Below, one piece after another: positions 1 through 8,525 of a stretch of 17,404 nt of DNA (position 1 is the first letter of the stretch; each line of letters starts with the position of its first letter). A program made the position numbers and the translations under genes. Origin of the DNA: a candidate division CSSED10-310 bacterium (GTDB lineage Bacteria > CSSED10-310 > JAFGDC01); contig JAFGDC010000523.1 in NCBI GenBank assembly GCA_016932295.1, positions 1 through 17,404 of the forward strand, read 5' to 3'. The notes beneath the pieces are model-generated. The model searched no databases and was not told where the DNA came from. It saw only the letters and a program-made list of their open reading frames with translations.

Positions 1-322
1 GCGCATAGGCCATGAGCGGAGTCAACGTATTCCCGCGGACAAAGGCTGCGATGAAATCAAGATGAGGCTGTTCCACTGCTACCCTGGCGCGGAGACCGGA
101 TGTGCCGAACAATCGCGGTACGATACGGTCGTTGACCATGGCGAGTTGCGTGGCGCGCTCGCCGGCGAACTCATCGGCCGCCAGCGGCTGGAGCTGGTGG
201 AGTCTTGCCAGGAGCCGCCGCAGGTCAGCCTCGGCCGCAGTGAACAACCCGGGGGGCATGCCGAAATCGCCCTGGGACAGGCTGTGGATCAGGCTTGGTT
301 TCTCATCGTTCGGGTGTGTCAT
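1..322 (-). CDS. Hypothetical protein, 3' end outside the window
   Basis: An open frame of 107 codons runs from an ATG at 322 leftwards off the edge of the window, so only the N-terminal part is visible. It begins MTHPNDEKPSLIHSL and continues without a stop as a charged, probably soluble alpha-helical protein with a segment rich in Leu, Ala and Arg (LRRLLARLHQLQPL). There is no signal peptide or membrane segment. A GGAAG ribosome site lies 6 bases before this ATG, which I prefer to the in-frame ATG at 340 because that one has no such site. I do not recognise the family. It lies about 110 bases downstream of the DUF169 gene on the same strand and may be co-transcribed with it. The opposite-strand frames over this stretch look like shadows. 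Confidence 0.6.
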   Translation of the reverse strand, partial: MTHPNDEKPSLIHSLSQGDFGMPPGLFTAAEADLRRLLARLHQLQPLAADEFAGERATQLAMVNDRIVPRLFGTSGLRARVAVEQPHLDFIAAFVRGNTLTPLMAYA

Positions 323-392
323 GGCGAGCTTCCGTTTCATCGCTTTGGCCGAAAGAAGCGGTTAATCGGGATTGGGATGGCCGGTGCGACCA

Positions 393-430
393 AATCCATG
401 CCGAATCCATGCCGAATCCATGCCGAATCC
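393..430. repeat. Short tandem repeat, 11-base unit, three copies plus a partial one
   Basis: The unit AATCCATGCCG occurs at 393-403, 404-414 and 415-425 and is followed by a partial copy (AATCC) at 426-430. It sits in the gap between the stop of the DUF169 gene and the start of the truncated hypothetical gene. It is not in a coding region that I believe. It looks like a local slippage repeat, and no function is evident. Confidence 0.9.
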
Positions 431-434
431 GTGA

Positions 435-1157
435 TCAGACCTGTCCACGAGCTTTCAAAAGATTGCGCCAGAACGGCTTGTACAGGAAACTCTTTTCGTC
501 GAGCGAGCACAGGCGTTCAAACATCGGCCGGGTGGTGGTGAAGGCGAGAATGTCCGGTGGCAGATACTGGCGCATGGCTATGTCCATAGCGCCCACCAGC
601 GCCTGCGGGACATCGTAGTCATCGAACAAAGGTGCCAGCATGCTGCAGCCGGAACCGAAGGGCGCGATCACCGGCGTCGGATCCCCGGGTGCGGCGTGAT
701 ACTGGGCACCCAACATGAGGAGACCAAGCTGATCCGGGTTCACGTAGAAGGTGATACTCTTAAGATACTGATATAGCTCGGGATGAAGCGGACCCAACAA
801 CAAGTGGCCATGTTCGATGCGATACGGCTGGATCGCATCGATCCATTCCCCCATCAGCTCCCGGGAGGCTTTCAAGCCCTCGGTGTCAACCAGGAAGGAG
901 AGAAATGCTTCTCGCGAACGAGTGACCTGGCTGCACAACCAATAGCCGCTCCCACCGCAGCCGTAATTTTCCGCAGTGATATGGAGAGTGATGCCCTTCA
1001 GCCATTCCTGGAAATAGGCGAACACACAGATATGCTTGTTTGTTTCCGCTTCAACAATGGGAGAGAATAGTTTCGGTTCCGGCGCATCATACAGACCGAT
1101 AAGAGGGAAGGTGATCCGCGCGGTCGTCAGCAAGCGGCTGGGATCTGGCTGTTTCAT
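435..1157 (-). CDS. DUF169 family protein
   Basis: A 240-residue soluble protein that matches the DUF169 pattern (COG2043). Family-like blocks in order are an N-terminal PLIGLYDAPEP segment, TAENYGCGGSGYWL around residues 62-75, a central FYVNPDQLGLLM block around 136-147 (family members have a similar NP segment that precedes a hydrophobic helix), and GSGCSML around 169-175 with a Cys. The C-terminal part ends with LPPDILAFTTTRPMFERL, like the family's final segment. The function of DUF169 is not established. The conserved Cys and Gly residues suggest a ligand or metal site, but that is inference. The start is firm: a perfect AGGAGG lies 5 bases before the ATG. There is no signal peptide, so it is probably cytoplasmic. 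A candidate promoter lies at 1235-1263. Confidence 0.8.
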   Translation of the reverse strand: MKQPDPSRLLTTARITFPLIGLYDAPEPKLFSPIVEAETNKHICVFAYFQEWLKGITLHITAENYGCGGSGYWLCSQVTRSREAFLSFLVDTEGLKASRELMGEWIDAIQPYRIEHGHLLLGPLHPELYQYLKSITFYVNPDQLGLLMLGAQYHAAPGDPTPVIAPFGSGCSMLAPLFDDYDVPQALVGAMDIAMRQYLPPDILAFTTTRPMFERLCSLDEKSFLYKPFWRNLLKARGQV

Positions 1158-1234
1158 ACAGACCTCCTGGGAACTGGTTTATGCCTGGTACCCGTCACCA
1201 AAAGCAACGCGGCCTGTTTGGACCGTATCAGGAA

Positions 1235-1263
1235 ATACTAACTCCGCGTCCCTCTCATGCCAA
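1235..1263 (-). promoter_or_regulatory. Candidate sigma-70-type promoter for the DUF169 gene
   Basis: On the minus strand TTGGCA (1258-1263) is followed after 17 bases by TAGTAT (1235-1240). This would start a transcript near 1228 with a leader of about 70 bases before the ATG at 1157. The -35 matches the consensus at 5 of 6 positions and the -10 at 4 of 6. It is supported only by sequence match and position. Confidence 0.35.
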
Positions 1264-1416
1264 GTGTTAATCCCGGCTTCAGTCAGCCCCGCAGAAGGGT
1301 ACCAACGGATAAAAAAACCAACGCCGGTGCGTCCCCGTCCCGCTGGATTGCTCTGGTGATCACGATCATGATCCCTGCCGAACCAGGTGCGACGGTGGGG
1401 TTCCGGATGGACTGGT

Positions 1417-2289
1417 TCACGAGTCTGTCGAGGGTGACAATGCGCGAAAGGAGATGAATCGTATCCCCAGGCCGAATGCTGTCTGCCTGACCTCGTCATC
1501 CACGAGAGCCTGCAATTGTATATGACGGACCGCTTCGATAAAGAGGCGGCCGTTGCCGCTGAAGGAACCGCCGGTGGGGAGCGGAGTGCCCGGATGAACC
1601 ATGATTTCCGTCACTCGGTCACCGGGAGCAGCCGAGAGCGCTTGTTTGAGGGAATGCGTGTTGAGTTGCCGGGTCAAGTTGATGCCGAAAAAACAAGGCG
1701 GCTGCGGGAGCCCCGCCGCAGCCAGTTCCGCCCTGGCGTGCCGGCTCAGGAACGCGGCTACCACCGCCTTGAGCGCTTGCAGCGGTTCCTTGCCGGCGCG
1801 GAGTGACAACTCGCGTGGCACCCGTACAAAGGGAATGGCGAACTCTCGGGCCAGATGGAGAGTAAGTTCGAATAACTCGGGAAAACAATGCAGGTGCTTT
1901 TCACTGTCGATGTGCGTCGGCTGAAATCCGGCTGACAGAATCCGTTCGATCTGCCGCCGCCACTCATCCCGAACCTCCGTCAGGTTGAACCGATGAGTAA
2001 GTAGCTTGTAAGCCAATACCTCCAGCCGGTCATGAAAGAAGCCGGCGTGACCCACCAGGGATGGCACGGCGCGCGCGTGAGACAGTGGCTTGCCCCGCGC
2101 CAGATTCAGGTGCAATCCCATATCCAGGTCCGGCAGGCCACTCGCCACCCGGCAGGCATGTTCGAATCCGGGCATGTTTGACATCATGGACGTAGATGTC
2201 AGGATTCCATTGGTGAATGCTTCAATGACACCCTGATTGACGGACGCATCCATGCCGAAATCATCGGCGTTGACGATGATGCGCTTCAT
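1417..2289 (-). CDS. YdjC/ChbG-family carbohydrate deacetylase
   Basis: A 290-residue protein of the YdjC/ChbG family (metal-dependent deacetylases of N-acetylated sugars such as chito-oligosaccharides). Visible motifs are NADDFG at residues 7-12 with the metal-binding Asp pair, GLHLNL at 58-63, THIDSEKHLH at 125-134 with several metal-site His residues, and MVHPGTPL near 235-245. It lacks a signal peptide and is probably cytoplasmic, acting on imported or recycled amino sugars. The frame stays open upstream to 2484, but family members begin only a few residues before NADDFG, so I place the start at the ATG at 2289. The ribosome site there is weak, and the ATG at 2310 (seven residues longer) is an alternative. 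The exact substrate cannot be told from the sequence. Confidence 0.88.
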   Translation of the reverse strand: MKRIIVNADDFGMDASVNQGVIEAFTNGILTSTSMMSNMPGFEHACRVASGLPDLDMGLHLNLARGKPLSHARAVPSLVGHAGFFHDRLEVLAYKLLTHRFNLTEVRDEWRRQIERILSAGFQPTHIDSEKHLHCFPELFELTLHLAREFAIPFVRVPRELSLRAGKEPLQALKAVVAAFLSRHARAELAAAGLPQPPCFFGINLTRQLNTHSLKQALSAAPGDRVTEIMVHPGTPLPTGGSFSGNGRLFIEAVRHIQLQALVDDEVRQTAFGLGIRFISFRALSPSTDS

Positions 2290-3434
2290 TCGGGACCGGA
2301 TGGGCGGCATACCCGTATCGCCCCGATCAACCGGCAGCCGCCGGAGCGGCGTGACCGGATTCTGTCGCTCACATGGCTGTGCATGTCCCTTCTCAACTCT
2401 CATTTCAGTGGTGGAGGTTGAAAGCGTGAACAATGATTCCAGCAAACCCTGTAACACATAACACTTTCCCCGGCGCCTTGACAAGCGCCGCGCTGGGAAC
2501 CCTCGCGGTCAATGGGTTCCCAACTTCCAATGCCGGCGTATCTGGCGGGCCCGGCATGGAAGACGTGGCGGGGTTGCGGTGCGGTGTCGCAACCTGAAAA
2601 GCTCAGACTGTTCCGACCTCCACGGCGGCCATCGCGGCTTGTGGAAATCAGTGAAATCGAACCAGGGAATCTCGATCGCCCATCACTCCGTTCGCCGCGA
2701 TCCGGGCTCTGTCGTCAGCTTCCGTGTTTCTTCGTGTAATTGCGCATGATTGGCAGAGTGTATATAAAACGACCGATATTCGTTTTGTATGCGGACGTGC
2801 TGCTTGTTTTCTTACGAAGCGCGGTTGTGTCCGGCTCCTGGTGAATTTCCGGGAAATAGGGGAAACGAGAGAAGTCGGTTGGTGGAGGGTGACCGGCCAG
2901 GTTCCGGGTGGTGTGGACGGGGGGGGGAATGGTGATCGCCCATTCACCGCCAGGAGTATCTGCGGCTTAAGAGCGCAGGAAACTATCGATACCATGTTCA
3001 CTATAATGGTGACAGGATGCACGGAGCGAAGGTGACGAGTGCATGTTTCCACCGAGGTCGTACCAGGAATCTACTACTCTTGGCTGAAATACGTTGCCAC
3101 TCAATGCGTTACGGCGGATATATGTGATTCAACCGAGTCGATTCGACGATTTTGACGGGTGATCTGCTGCGTGGTCGGAGTTGTTGCCCTTGTGCTGCAT
3201 ACGCCAGATTTACGTACCACATCTCCCAATAATAGCCGGTGGATGTGTGATCGGGTATGCTTGATTTTTGTTTCTTGGTGCGGTAGAAAGTTTTGGCTGT
3301 CAACCTTTACCCGTGGAGGGCAGGCAGAGGTGGGATCCAGAGTGTATCCGAAGTGGGTCTGCGCCTCGTGTGGAGTGACGGCGGAGTAGGGCGAGTATGG
3401 TATTGGGATGTAAGGAAGTATTGAAAGGAGAGGC
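2290..3434. other. Long intergenic stretch without a convincing gene
   Basis: About 1.1 kb lies between the divergent deacetylase and selenoprotein genes. Frames on both strands here are short, rich in Arg, Cys, Ser and Pro, lack ribosome sites and resemble no family I know. Things visible: a perfect 6-base inverted repeat CGGCGC/GCGCCG at 2471-2490 without a T-run, a nine-base G run near 2919-2927, and two weak promoter-like pairs on the plus strand (TTGCGC 2740-2745 with TATAAA 2763-2768; TTGATT 3261-3266 with TAGAAA 3284-3289, both with 17-base spacers). The second could serve the selenoprotein gene at 3435. Base composition drops towards AT in 2740-2810 and 3100-3300. A small RNA or a decayed gene remains possible but I see no direct support. 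Confidence 0.5.
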
Positions 3435-4682
3435 ATGATGCGTGGTAATCTGAGGACGTGTGGATCGATGGCGCTGGTGTTTCTGGTGACGGCAGGCATG
3501 GTGGTGGCGGAGGATCGCTATCAGCGTACGGTGTTGTTCGAGCATTTCTCAATCGATGGGTGAAGCAGTTGTCCGCCGGTCGCGGTCGCGATCAATGATT
3601 TTTTGAACAGCTACAGCACCGATCAGATTGCGGTGATTTCCTACCAGTGTAACGGTGGTTCAGCGGTTCCAGGCGGGGTGAATCGGTTCAACTATTATGA
3701 TCCGGAGGGATATCCCACGGTTACCGCCGATGGATTGACGGACATCTGGCCCTGCGCGTTGAGTGATCTGGTATCGAATTACAACGCCCGAACGGGTGTG
3801 GCGTCGCCGCTGCAGATCACCGTGACTGAGGATGCCGAGGGCGTGTTCACGGCGCACATCACGGCGTCTTCATCGGTGACGGGGCGATTCATGATGGTGG
3901 CGTTCGAGGATCTTACCTATTCGAGCCGTCGCTACCAGCGGTTCGCGAGGCAGTTGCTGACTCCATACAATGGTGAAGCCTTCAGCCTGTCGTCCGGTCA
4001 ATCCGTTGAGATCACCAAGACATTCACGGTTTCCGGTGATTGGAATTATGCGAACATGGGCGTGGTGGCATGGGTGTACGAGAATTCCGACATGAACTGG
4101 GCCACCCACGTCAGTTACCAGGCAGCCACTGGATTCGCCTCCGGTAGTCCGGCGACTCCTTCCCCTTCCAGGACTCCAACCACGACCCCGACACTGCGGC
4201 CCACTGCGAGCCCGACGCCGTCGCGCACTCCTACCGAGCCGCCCGCCACGTTCACTCCGGAACCGCCGACCCCCACCAGCGTACCGCCTACTCCCAGTGA
4301 AGTTCCACCCACGTTTACGCCGACCTGTGGGGAACTGGGCGTGCGGCTGTGGATGCCCTCTGAGTATTATCACACCGGTGATGAGTGCGAGTGTCGCGTG
4401 TATCTTTGTAATCCAGGCACCAGCCTGTATACCGGGGTACCGCTCTTTGTCCTGTTGGATGTCTACGGCATGTATTATTTCGCACCGAATTTCACCGAGT
4501 ATGATTACTACATGATCGATCTCGCGCCCGGTGAGACGGCGGTGCAGGTATTGGATCGGTTCCAGTGGCCGGAAGGCGTCGGCAGCATGGCCGGCGTTCG
4601 CTGGATAGCGGCCATGACCGATGTGAACGTGACGCACCTGGTGGGTGCTTCCTCCATCTGGGAATTCGGGTGGGGTGATTGA
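3435..4682 (+). CDS. Secreted Omp28-like thioredoxin-fold selenoprotein (Sec43, UxxC)
   Basis: A 415-residue protein if the in-frame TGA at 3561-3563 is read as selenocysteine at position 43. Residues 1-25 are a signal peptide ending MVVA, and AAAGGAG lies 5 bases before the first ATG. Residues about 30-125 are thioredoxin-like: TVLFEHFSIDG, then U-S-S-C-P-P, where relatives have a CxxCPP motif, then a helix (VAVAINDFL), a strand (IAVISYQ) and a cis-Pro-type GYPTVTADG. Residues about 128-236 are a beta-sandwich resembling the C-terminal half of Omp28-related proteins. Residues 237-297 are a Thr/Pro/Ser linker and 298-415 the C-terminal module shared with three other proteins here. Without recoding the gene gives a 42-residue peptide and a headless ORF starting at a TTG. 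I infer an exported thiol/disulfide oxidoreductase with a Sec-Cys redox pair. The real stop is also TGA. A nonsense mutation is the alternative, but the codon position and the hairpin argue against it. Confidence 0.88.
3561..3593 (+). promoter_or_regulatory. Sec TGA codon and candidate bacterial SECIS hairpin
   Basis: The TGA (3561-3563) is followed after 14 bases by the stem GGTCGC (3578-3583) / GCGATC (3588-3593), six pairs including one G-U, closing a four-base loop GGTC (3584-3587). Bacterial SECIS elements sit inside the coding region just after the UGA and have a small apical loop with G at its start. The E. coli fdhF loop likewise carries GGU. The distance of about 20 bases from UGA to the loop is in the known range. 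The fold was made by eye, and slippage alternatives exist in this GC-rich stretch. Confidence 0.7.
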
Positions 4683-5062
4683 TCTGCAGAATGCCGCCGG
4701 AGTGACCATCACTGGGTCCAATCGGTTCCCCGGACACTGTCCACTGGTGGTGGCTGCCGCTCCCACTCATTGAGGTATCGAACCGATTGGCCATGATTGG
4801 CACGTGATGAGATGCACAATCATACCGGTGCGAGACTCGATTACAATGGAGTCAATCGTGATGTGATGGGATGTCCGGGTTCAGCCGCCCTGGTTGGATC
4901 TCCGGCTTTGCAACCACGTTTCAGCGAACGGGCGTCGGGACAATGGCACGCATTTTGCTTTGAAGAGGACGATGTGCTATGAGGATGAAGTGGGGAATCA
5001 GAGGCCCAGATGCGAGGTGATACGATGCTGCGCCAGCTACTTAAGATGCCAGTGAGGAGGAA
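4683..5062. other. Intergenic region with an 11-base inverted repeat
   Basis: No gene is supported in these 380 bases. A perfect inverted repeat CCAATCGGTTC (4718-4728) / GAACCGATTGG (4780-4790) is separated by 51 bases, which contain a smaller CCAC/GTGG inverted pair. A 5-base hairpin AGTGA/TCACT lies at 4701-4713, just after the selenoprotein stop. Neither is followed by a T-run, so they are not classical rho-independent terminators. The large inverted repeat could be a regulator site or a processing structure between the selenoprotein and peptidase genes. A 61-codon frame at 4797-4982 has no family resemblance. Confidence 0.6.
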
Positions 5063-8000
5063 ATGATGAAATCTGCATGGATTCATGCGGCTGTATATTT
5101 AATGATCATGGTGACGTTCATCCCGGTGTTCGCCGAGGAGACGGAACTGATGCGCCAGGACAGGGAAAAAGGCTATACACTGACGATACTGGAGAACAAT
5201 ATCGAGGGCGCCGTACGGATCAGGGTGGACATCCAGGATTTCATTATTTCCGAGAAAGTGGTCGGCGATCAGAACTACACGCTTGTGGAGGTGCCCGAGG
5301 GCGGGCTCAATTTGCCGGCGGGAGAACCCATGCTGCCGTTCATCGCCCGCACTTTCCAAATTTCCAGGGATCGGGAGCCTCTGGTATCCGTGCATCCCCT
5401 GTCCGTCCGTACCATCCGGTTGAGCGCTCCGATATTGCCTTCGCAGGAGTGCGAACCGAGTGACGTGACGGAGGTGCGGCAGCGTGCCGCCGAGTTCTAT
5501 GAGAGTGCCGGCGCATTCCCCGCAGAGCTGATTCAAGTGGGAACGCCACAGATCATGCGAGACCTGCGGATCGCCACGATCGCCTATTTCCCGGTGCGGT
5601 ATTTTCCTGCCGGAAACCGCCTGGAGTTGATCGAAAGCGCCGAGATTACCATCACGGCCGGTCCCCCGTCGGCGGTCAATGTCATGAGCGGCGCCGCGTG
5701 CCCGCTATCGCCAACCTGGGATCAGTTGTACCGCTCGGTGGTGGCCAATTACCAGCCGCCCGCCATCGATCGGGAAGGCGAGGAGCATTACCTTGTGGTG
5801 GCCCGCAGTGATACCGTGCCCTATCTTCAGGATTGGGTGGAATGGAAGGAGACGGAGGGTTACATCGTCAATGTCATGACCATCAGCAGCGGAACTTCCG
5901 CCTACACCCTGCAGCAGAGCATTCACAACGAATACTGGAGCGATGAGCGGCCGACCTATGTCCTGCTGGTGGGAGATGAGTCGGATGTGCCCATTACCAG
6001 CAGCTCATTCTATTACCAGTGGAACGGTCAGACCTATTCCGGCAGTATCACGGACGAATTTTACTACGCGCGGCTGGATGGCGATGATTTCGTGCCGGAC
6101 GTGTTCCTGGCGCGCCTGCCTTCCCGAACCACGTCGCAATTGCAGACCATGATGGCCAGAACGCTGTACTGGGAAGTCACGCCGAACATGGTGGATGATT
6201 ATTACGAAACGGCACAAATGAGTTGTTCGAACCTCTATGAGAGCCAGCGGGTGGTCAAGCAGCAGGTGGCGGAGCGGCTGCGACGGGTGCACAATTACTC
6301 CACGACCCACGAGGATTATAATTGGAACTGGAATACCAAGAACACCATCATGAGCCATATCAACTCCGGTGTATCGATCGTGAATTATCGCGGCGAAGGC
6401 TGGACGACGGGCTGGAACCCAATGCATGTCTATGATTTCGATGTTTCGGACGTAGACAGCTTGAACAATTTGAACAAGCCGTTGATCATCACCAGCATCG
6501 GTTGCGGCGTGGCGAACTTCTCCTACAGTTCCACGCGATGCTTCGGCGAAAGCTGGCTGCAGCTCGGTTCATCGACCTCCATCAAGGGCGCGGTGGCCAT
6601 GTGTGGTCCCACCTACAACACGCACACCACGTTCAACAACTGGATGGATCGCGGTATGTATCGAGGGTTGGCCTACGATGACCTGTCGGTGGTCGCACAG
6701 GCCTATCTGGCCGGCAAGTTCTACATGCAGGAGCACCTGTTTCAGTATCCGGCCATTATCGAGATGGAATTCAACATGTTTCTCGAGTTCGGCACTCCCG
6801 ACACCAGGTATCGAACCATCAAGCCGGATCCGCCTGCCTGGGGGTTCTCTTACTCTCCCACCAACACCGACCTGTACATTTCGGCGCGCACCGCGGAGAA
6901 CTGGCGCGCGGTCAACGCCAAGGTGGTGGTCCACCCGCCGGACATGGATCCGGTGGTTCTGGTGCTGGGCACCAAGGGTGAAGCCCTCCTGGATGCGGCC
7001 GTGGGCCTGGACAGCGTGGAAATCCAAATGTCGGGCTACAATATCAAGCCATTCTCGGCGGTACTGGATCTGACCGGTGAGACCGGCAGAATCCTGATCA
7101 CAGAAGTCAAGCCGGATATCCAAACGGACGGCACACAGGGCGATATGGTCGAGCTGTATAACATGGATGACACCCCGATAGACTTGCGGAATATGATTCT
7201 GAGCGACTTTGACCTTTACGACATGCCTTTCGTGCAGCAGCCGGCGGTGCTGGCGCCTGGTGAACTGGCGGTCATCCACTTCGTCGGTCCGCGCGGCGCT
7301 GAGCAGGTTGTTGAGCAAGCCTACGGTCTGGAGATCTATTCCCGCGCCTACCCGGATTTTTCAGCCGAAGAGGATCAGTGCGTCCTGCGCGATTATACCG
7401 GCCGGGTACTGGATGCACTGGCCTGGCATGACGGCAACGGCGAGCCGGCCACCAGGAACGATTACCGTGATTTTTCCAGGTTCACACCGCCCACCTCACT
7501 CCTGAATGTGACGGATGACGGCTGGTGGAACTCGCCGGATGATGTCGGTTCGGCGGAGTACGAAGTGTATGCGATCAACTGGTACCAGTTCGCCGGCCAG
7601 GGTGGACCGGGATCGATTCAACGCATGATATATGCTCGGTTGGATGACCTGACCTGCTTCCAGGCACTGCAGGAGGCCTCCTGGGGTGCGCATGCCGTAC
7701 CGCCGGTGACACCGACCCCCACGGTGAGCCCGACTCCCGATATCACTCCCAGCCCGGAGCCGACCGTGACTCCGACCATCGATCCGATGGCAACCCCCAG
7801 TCCAAGCCCCGGCCCGTCGGTGGGTTTGGGCGTCACACTGTTCATGCCGCAACGGATCTTCCTGCCCGGTGATCCCTGCTGGCTCACCGCCATCACCCAC
7901 AACGACGGTTCCACCATGAACGATGTACTGCTGGTGGTATTTCTCGATGTCGGCGTCGGTGAATACTGGTTCTGGCCGAGCTGGGCGCATTTCCCGCCAT

Positions 8001-8185
8001 ACCTCGATTCAACCCACATCAACCTGTATGCCGGAGAGCATGACTACGAAGTGATCGGACCGTTCAACTGGCCAAGCGGAGTGGGCGCTGCGGACAACTT
8101 CATGTTCTGGGGAGCGGTGCTGGATGCCTCCTTCTCGTTCGTAATCGGTGATATCGGCGATGTGACCTTTTCCTACCGGGAGTAA
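5063..8185 (+). CDS. Secreted gingipain-like C25 family protein with lamin-tail domain and shared C-terminal module
   Basis: A 1040-residue protein. GGAGG lies 2 bases before the first of two adjacent ATGs, and residues 1-24 form a signal peptide (FIPVFA, then EET). Residues about 25-220 resemble the C25 propeptide. Residues about 239-580 are a C25 (gingipain-like) catalytic fold: YVLLVGDESDVP, VFLARLPSRT, NYRGEGWTTGW and ITSIGCGVANF. The nucleophile-position Cys481 is present, but the position that is His in the family's GHG motif reads Glu445 (GEG), so activity is uncertain. An Ig-like segment (about 585-672), a lamin-tail domain (about 675-790; ILITEV, DMVELYN, DALAWHDGNG), a Pro/Thr linker (879-919) and the shared C-terminal module (921-1040) follow. 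It is probably exported and exposed at the surface. It follows the first selenoprotein gene after 380 bases on the same strand. Family assignment is strong; peptidase function is inferred only. Confidence 0.88.
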   Translation: MMKSAWIHAAVYLMIMVTFIPVFAEETELMRQDREKGYTLTILENNIEGAVRIRVDIQDFIISEKVVGDQNYTLVEVPEGGLNLPAGEPMLPFIARTFQISRDREPLVSVHPLSVRTIRLSAPILPSQECEPSDVTEVRQRAAEFYESAGAFPAELIQVGTPQIMRDLRIATIAYFPVRYFPAGNRLELIESAEITITAGPPSAVNVMSGAACPLSPTWDQLYRSVVANYQPPAIDREGEEHYLVVARSDTVPYLQDWVEWKETEGYIVNVMTISSGTSAYTLQQSIHNEYWSDERPTYVLLVGDESDVPITSSSFYYQWNGQTYSGSITDEFYYARLDGDDFVPDVFLARLPSRTTSQLQTMMARTLYWEVTPNMVDDYYETAQMSCSNLYESQRVVKQQVAERLRRVHNYSTTHEDYNWNWNTKNTIMSHINSGVSIVNYRGEGWTTGWNPMHVYDFDVSDVDSLNNLNKPLIITSIGCGVANFSYSSTRCFGESWLQLGSSTSIKGAVAMCGPTYNTHTTFNNWMDRGMYRGLAYDDLSVVAQAYLAGKFYMQEHLFQYPAIIEMEFNMFLEFGTPDTRYRTIKPDPPAWGFSYSPTNTDLYISARTAENWRAVNAKVVVHPPDMDPVVLVLGTKGEALLDAAVGLDSVEIQMSGYNIKPFSAVLDLTGETGRILITEVKPDIQTDGTQGDMVELYNMDDTPIDLRNMILSDFDLYDMPFVQQPAVLAPGELAVIHFVGPRGAEQVVEQAYGLEIYSRAYPDFSAEEDQCVLRDYTGRVLDALAWHDGNGEPATRNDYRDFSRFTPPTSLLNVTDDGWWNSPDDVGSAEYEVYAINWYQFAGQGGPGSIQRMIYARLDDLTCFQALQEASWGAHAVPPVTPTPTVSPTPDITPSPEPTVTPTIDPMATPSPSPGPSVGLGVTLFMPQRIFLPGDPCWLTAITHNDGSTMNDVLLVVFLDVGVGEYWFWPSWAHFPPYLDSTHINLYAGEHDYEVIGPFNWPSGVGAADNFMFWGAVLDASFSFVIGDIGDVTFSYRE

Positions 8186-8464
8186 GCGGCATGCCAACCA
8201 GCGGTTCCGGCCAACCGGTTCGGGGCCTGCGGATCCGGTGACACACGAGCCGTACACGAGGTGACGGCATCGCGTAACGACAGCCGAAACGGCAGGCGAC
8301 AGCGGCAGAATCCTCCTCACTTTGTCCGGTGTTGCTCCCGCGCACTGGCCTTGGCGGGTCAGAAAGAATCATCTGGTCATTCTCCCCCTTCCTCCGCGCA
8401 CGAAGACACGGAGGATGAACGATCCGGACGCCGGCCGCCATCGCGAGCTGCCGCCACCCGATCG
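8186..8464. other. Intergenic region upstream of the symporter promoter
   Basis: No gene is supported between the C25 gene and the symporter. There are small GC-rich inverted motifs close after the C25 stop (CCGG/CCGG around a CCAA loop near 8207-8218), without a T-run. Frames on either strand look random in composition. The region ends in the candidate symporter promoter. Confidence 0.5.
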
Positions 8465-8493
8465 TTGACTCTTGGCCGCGCGCTCGATATATA
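8465..8493 (+). promoter_or_regulatory. Candidate sigma-70-type promoter for the symporter gene
   Basis: TTGACT (8465-8470) and TATATA (8488-8493) are separated by 17 bases. Transcription would start near 8500 and leave a leader of about 25 bases with AAAGGA before the ATG at 8526. It suggests the symporter is transcribed separately from the C25 gene, and it argues against the longer start at 8472, which would lie upstream of the transcript start. Confidence 0.5.
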
Positions 8494-8525
8494 CGTGCTC
8501 AAGCATTCTGCAGAAAGGATCGAAG

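Noticed and set aside
1179..1499. Minus-strand 106-codon frame overlapping the end of the deacetylase gene
   Set aside because: Composition is random-like (many Arg, His, Pro), it overlaps a well-supported gene, and it has no ribosome site.
3002..3007. Perfect TATAAT hexamer
   Set aside because: No -35-like sequence at 16-18 bases upstream and no gene close downstream; too weak to call as a promoter.
2648..3052. Minus-strand 134-codon frame in the long intergenic region
   Set aside because: No domain, no ribosome site, composition like translated noncoding DNA.
4797..4982. Plus-strand 61-codon frame before the C25 gene
   Set aside because: No recognisable motif and no ribosome site; most likely chance.
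7697..7819. Thr/Pro repeats as a CRISPR or satellite array
   Set aside because: The repeats are degenerate in-frame codons for a protein linker, without constant repeat units and spacers.
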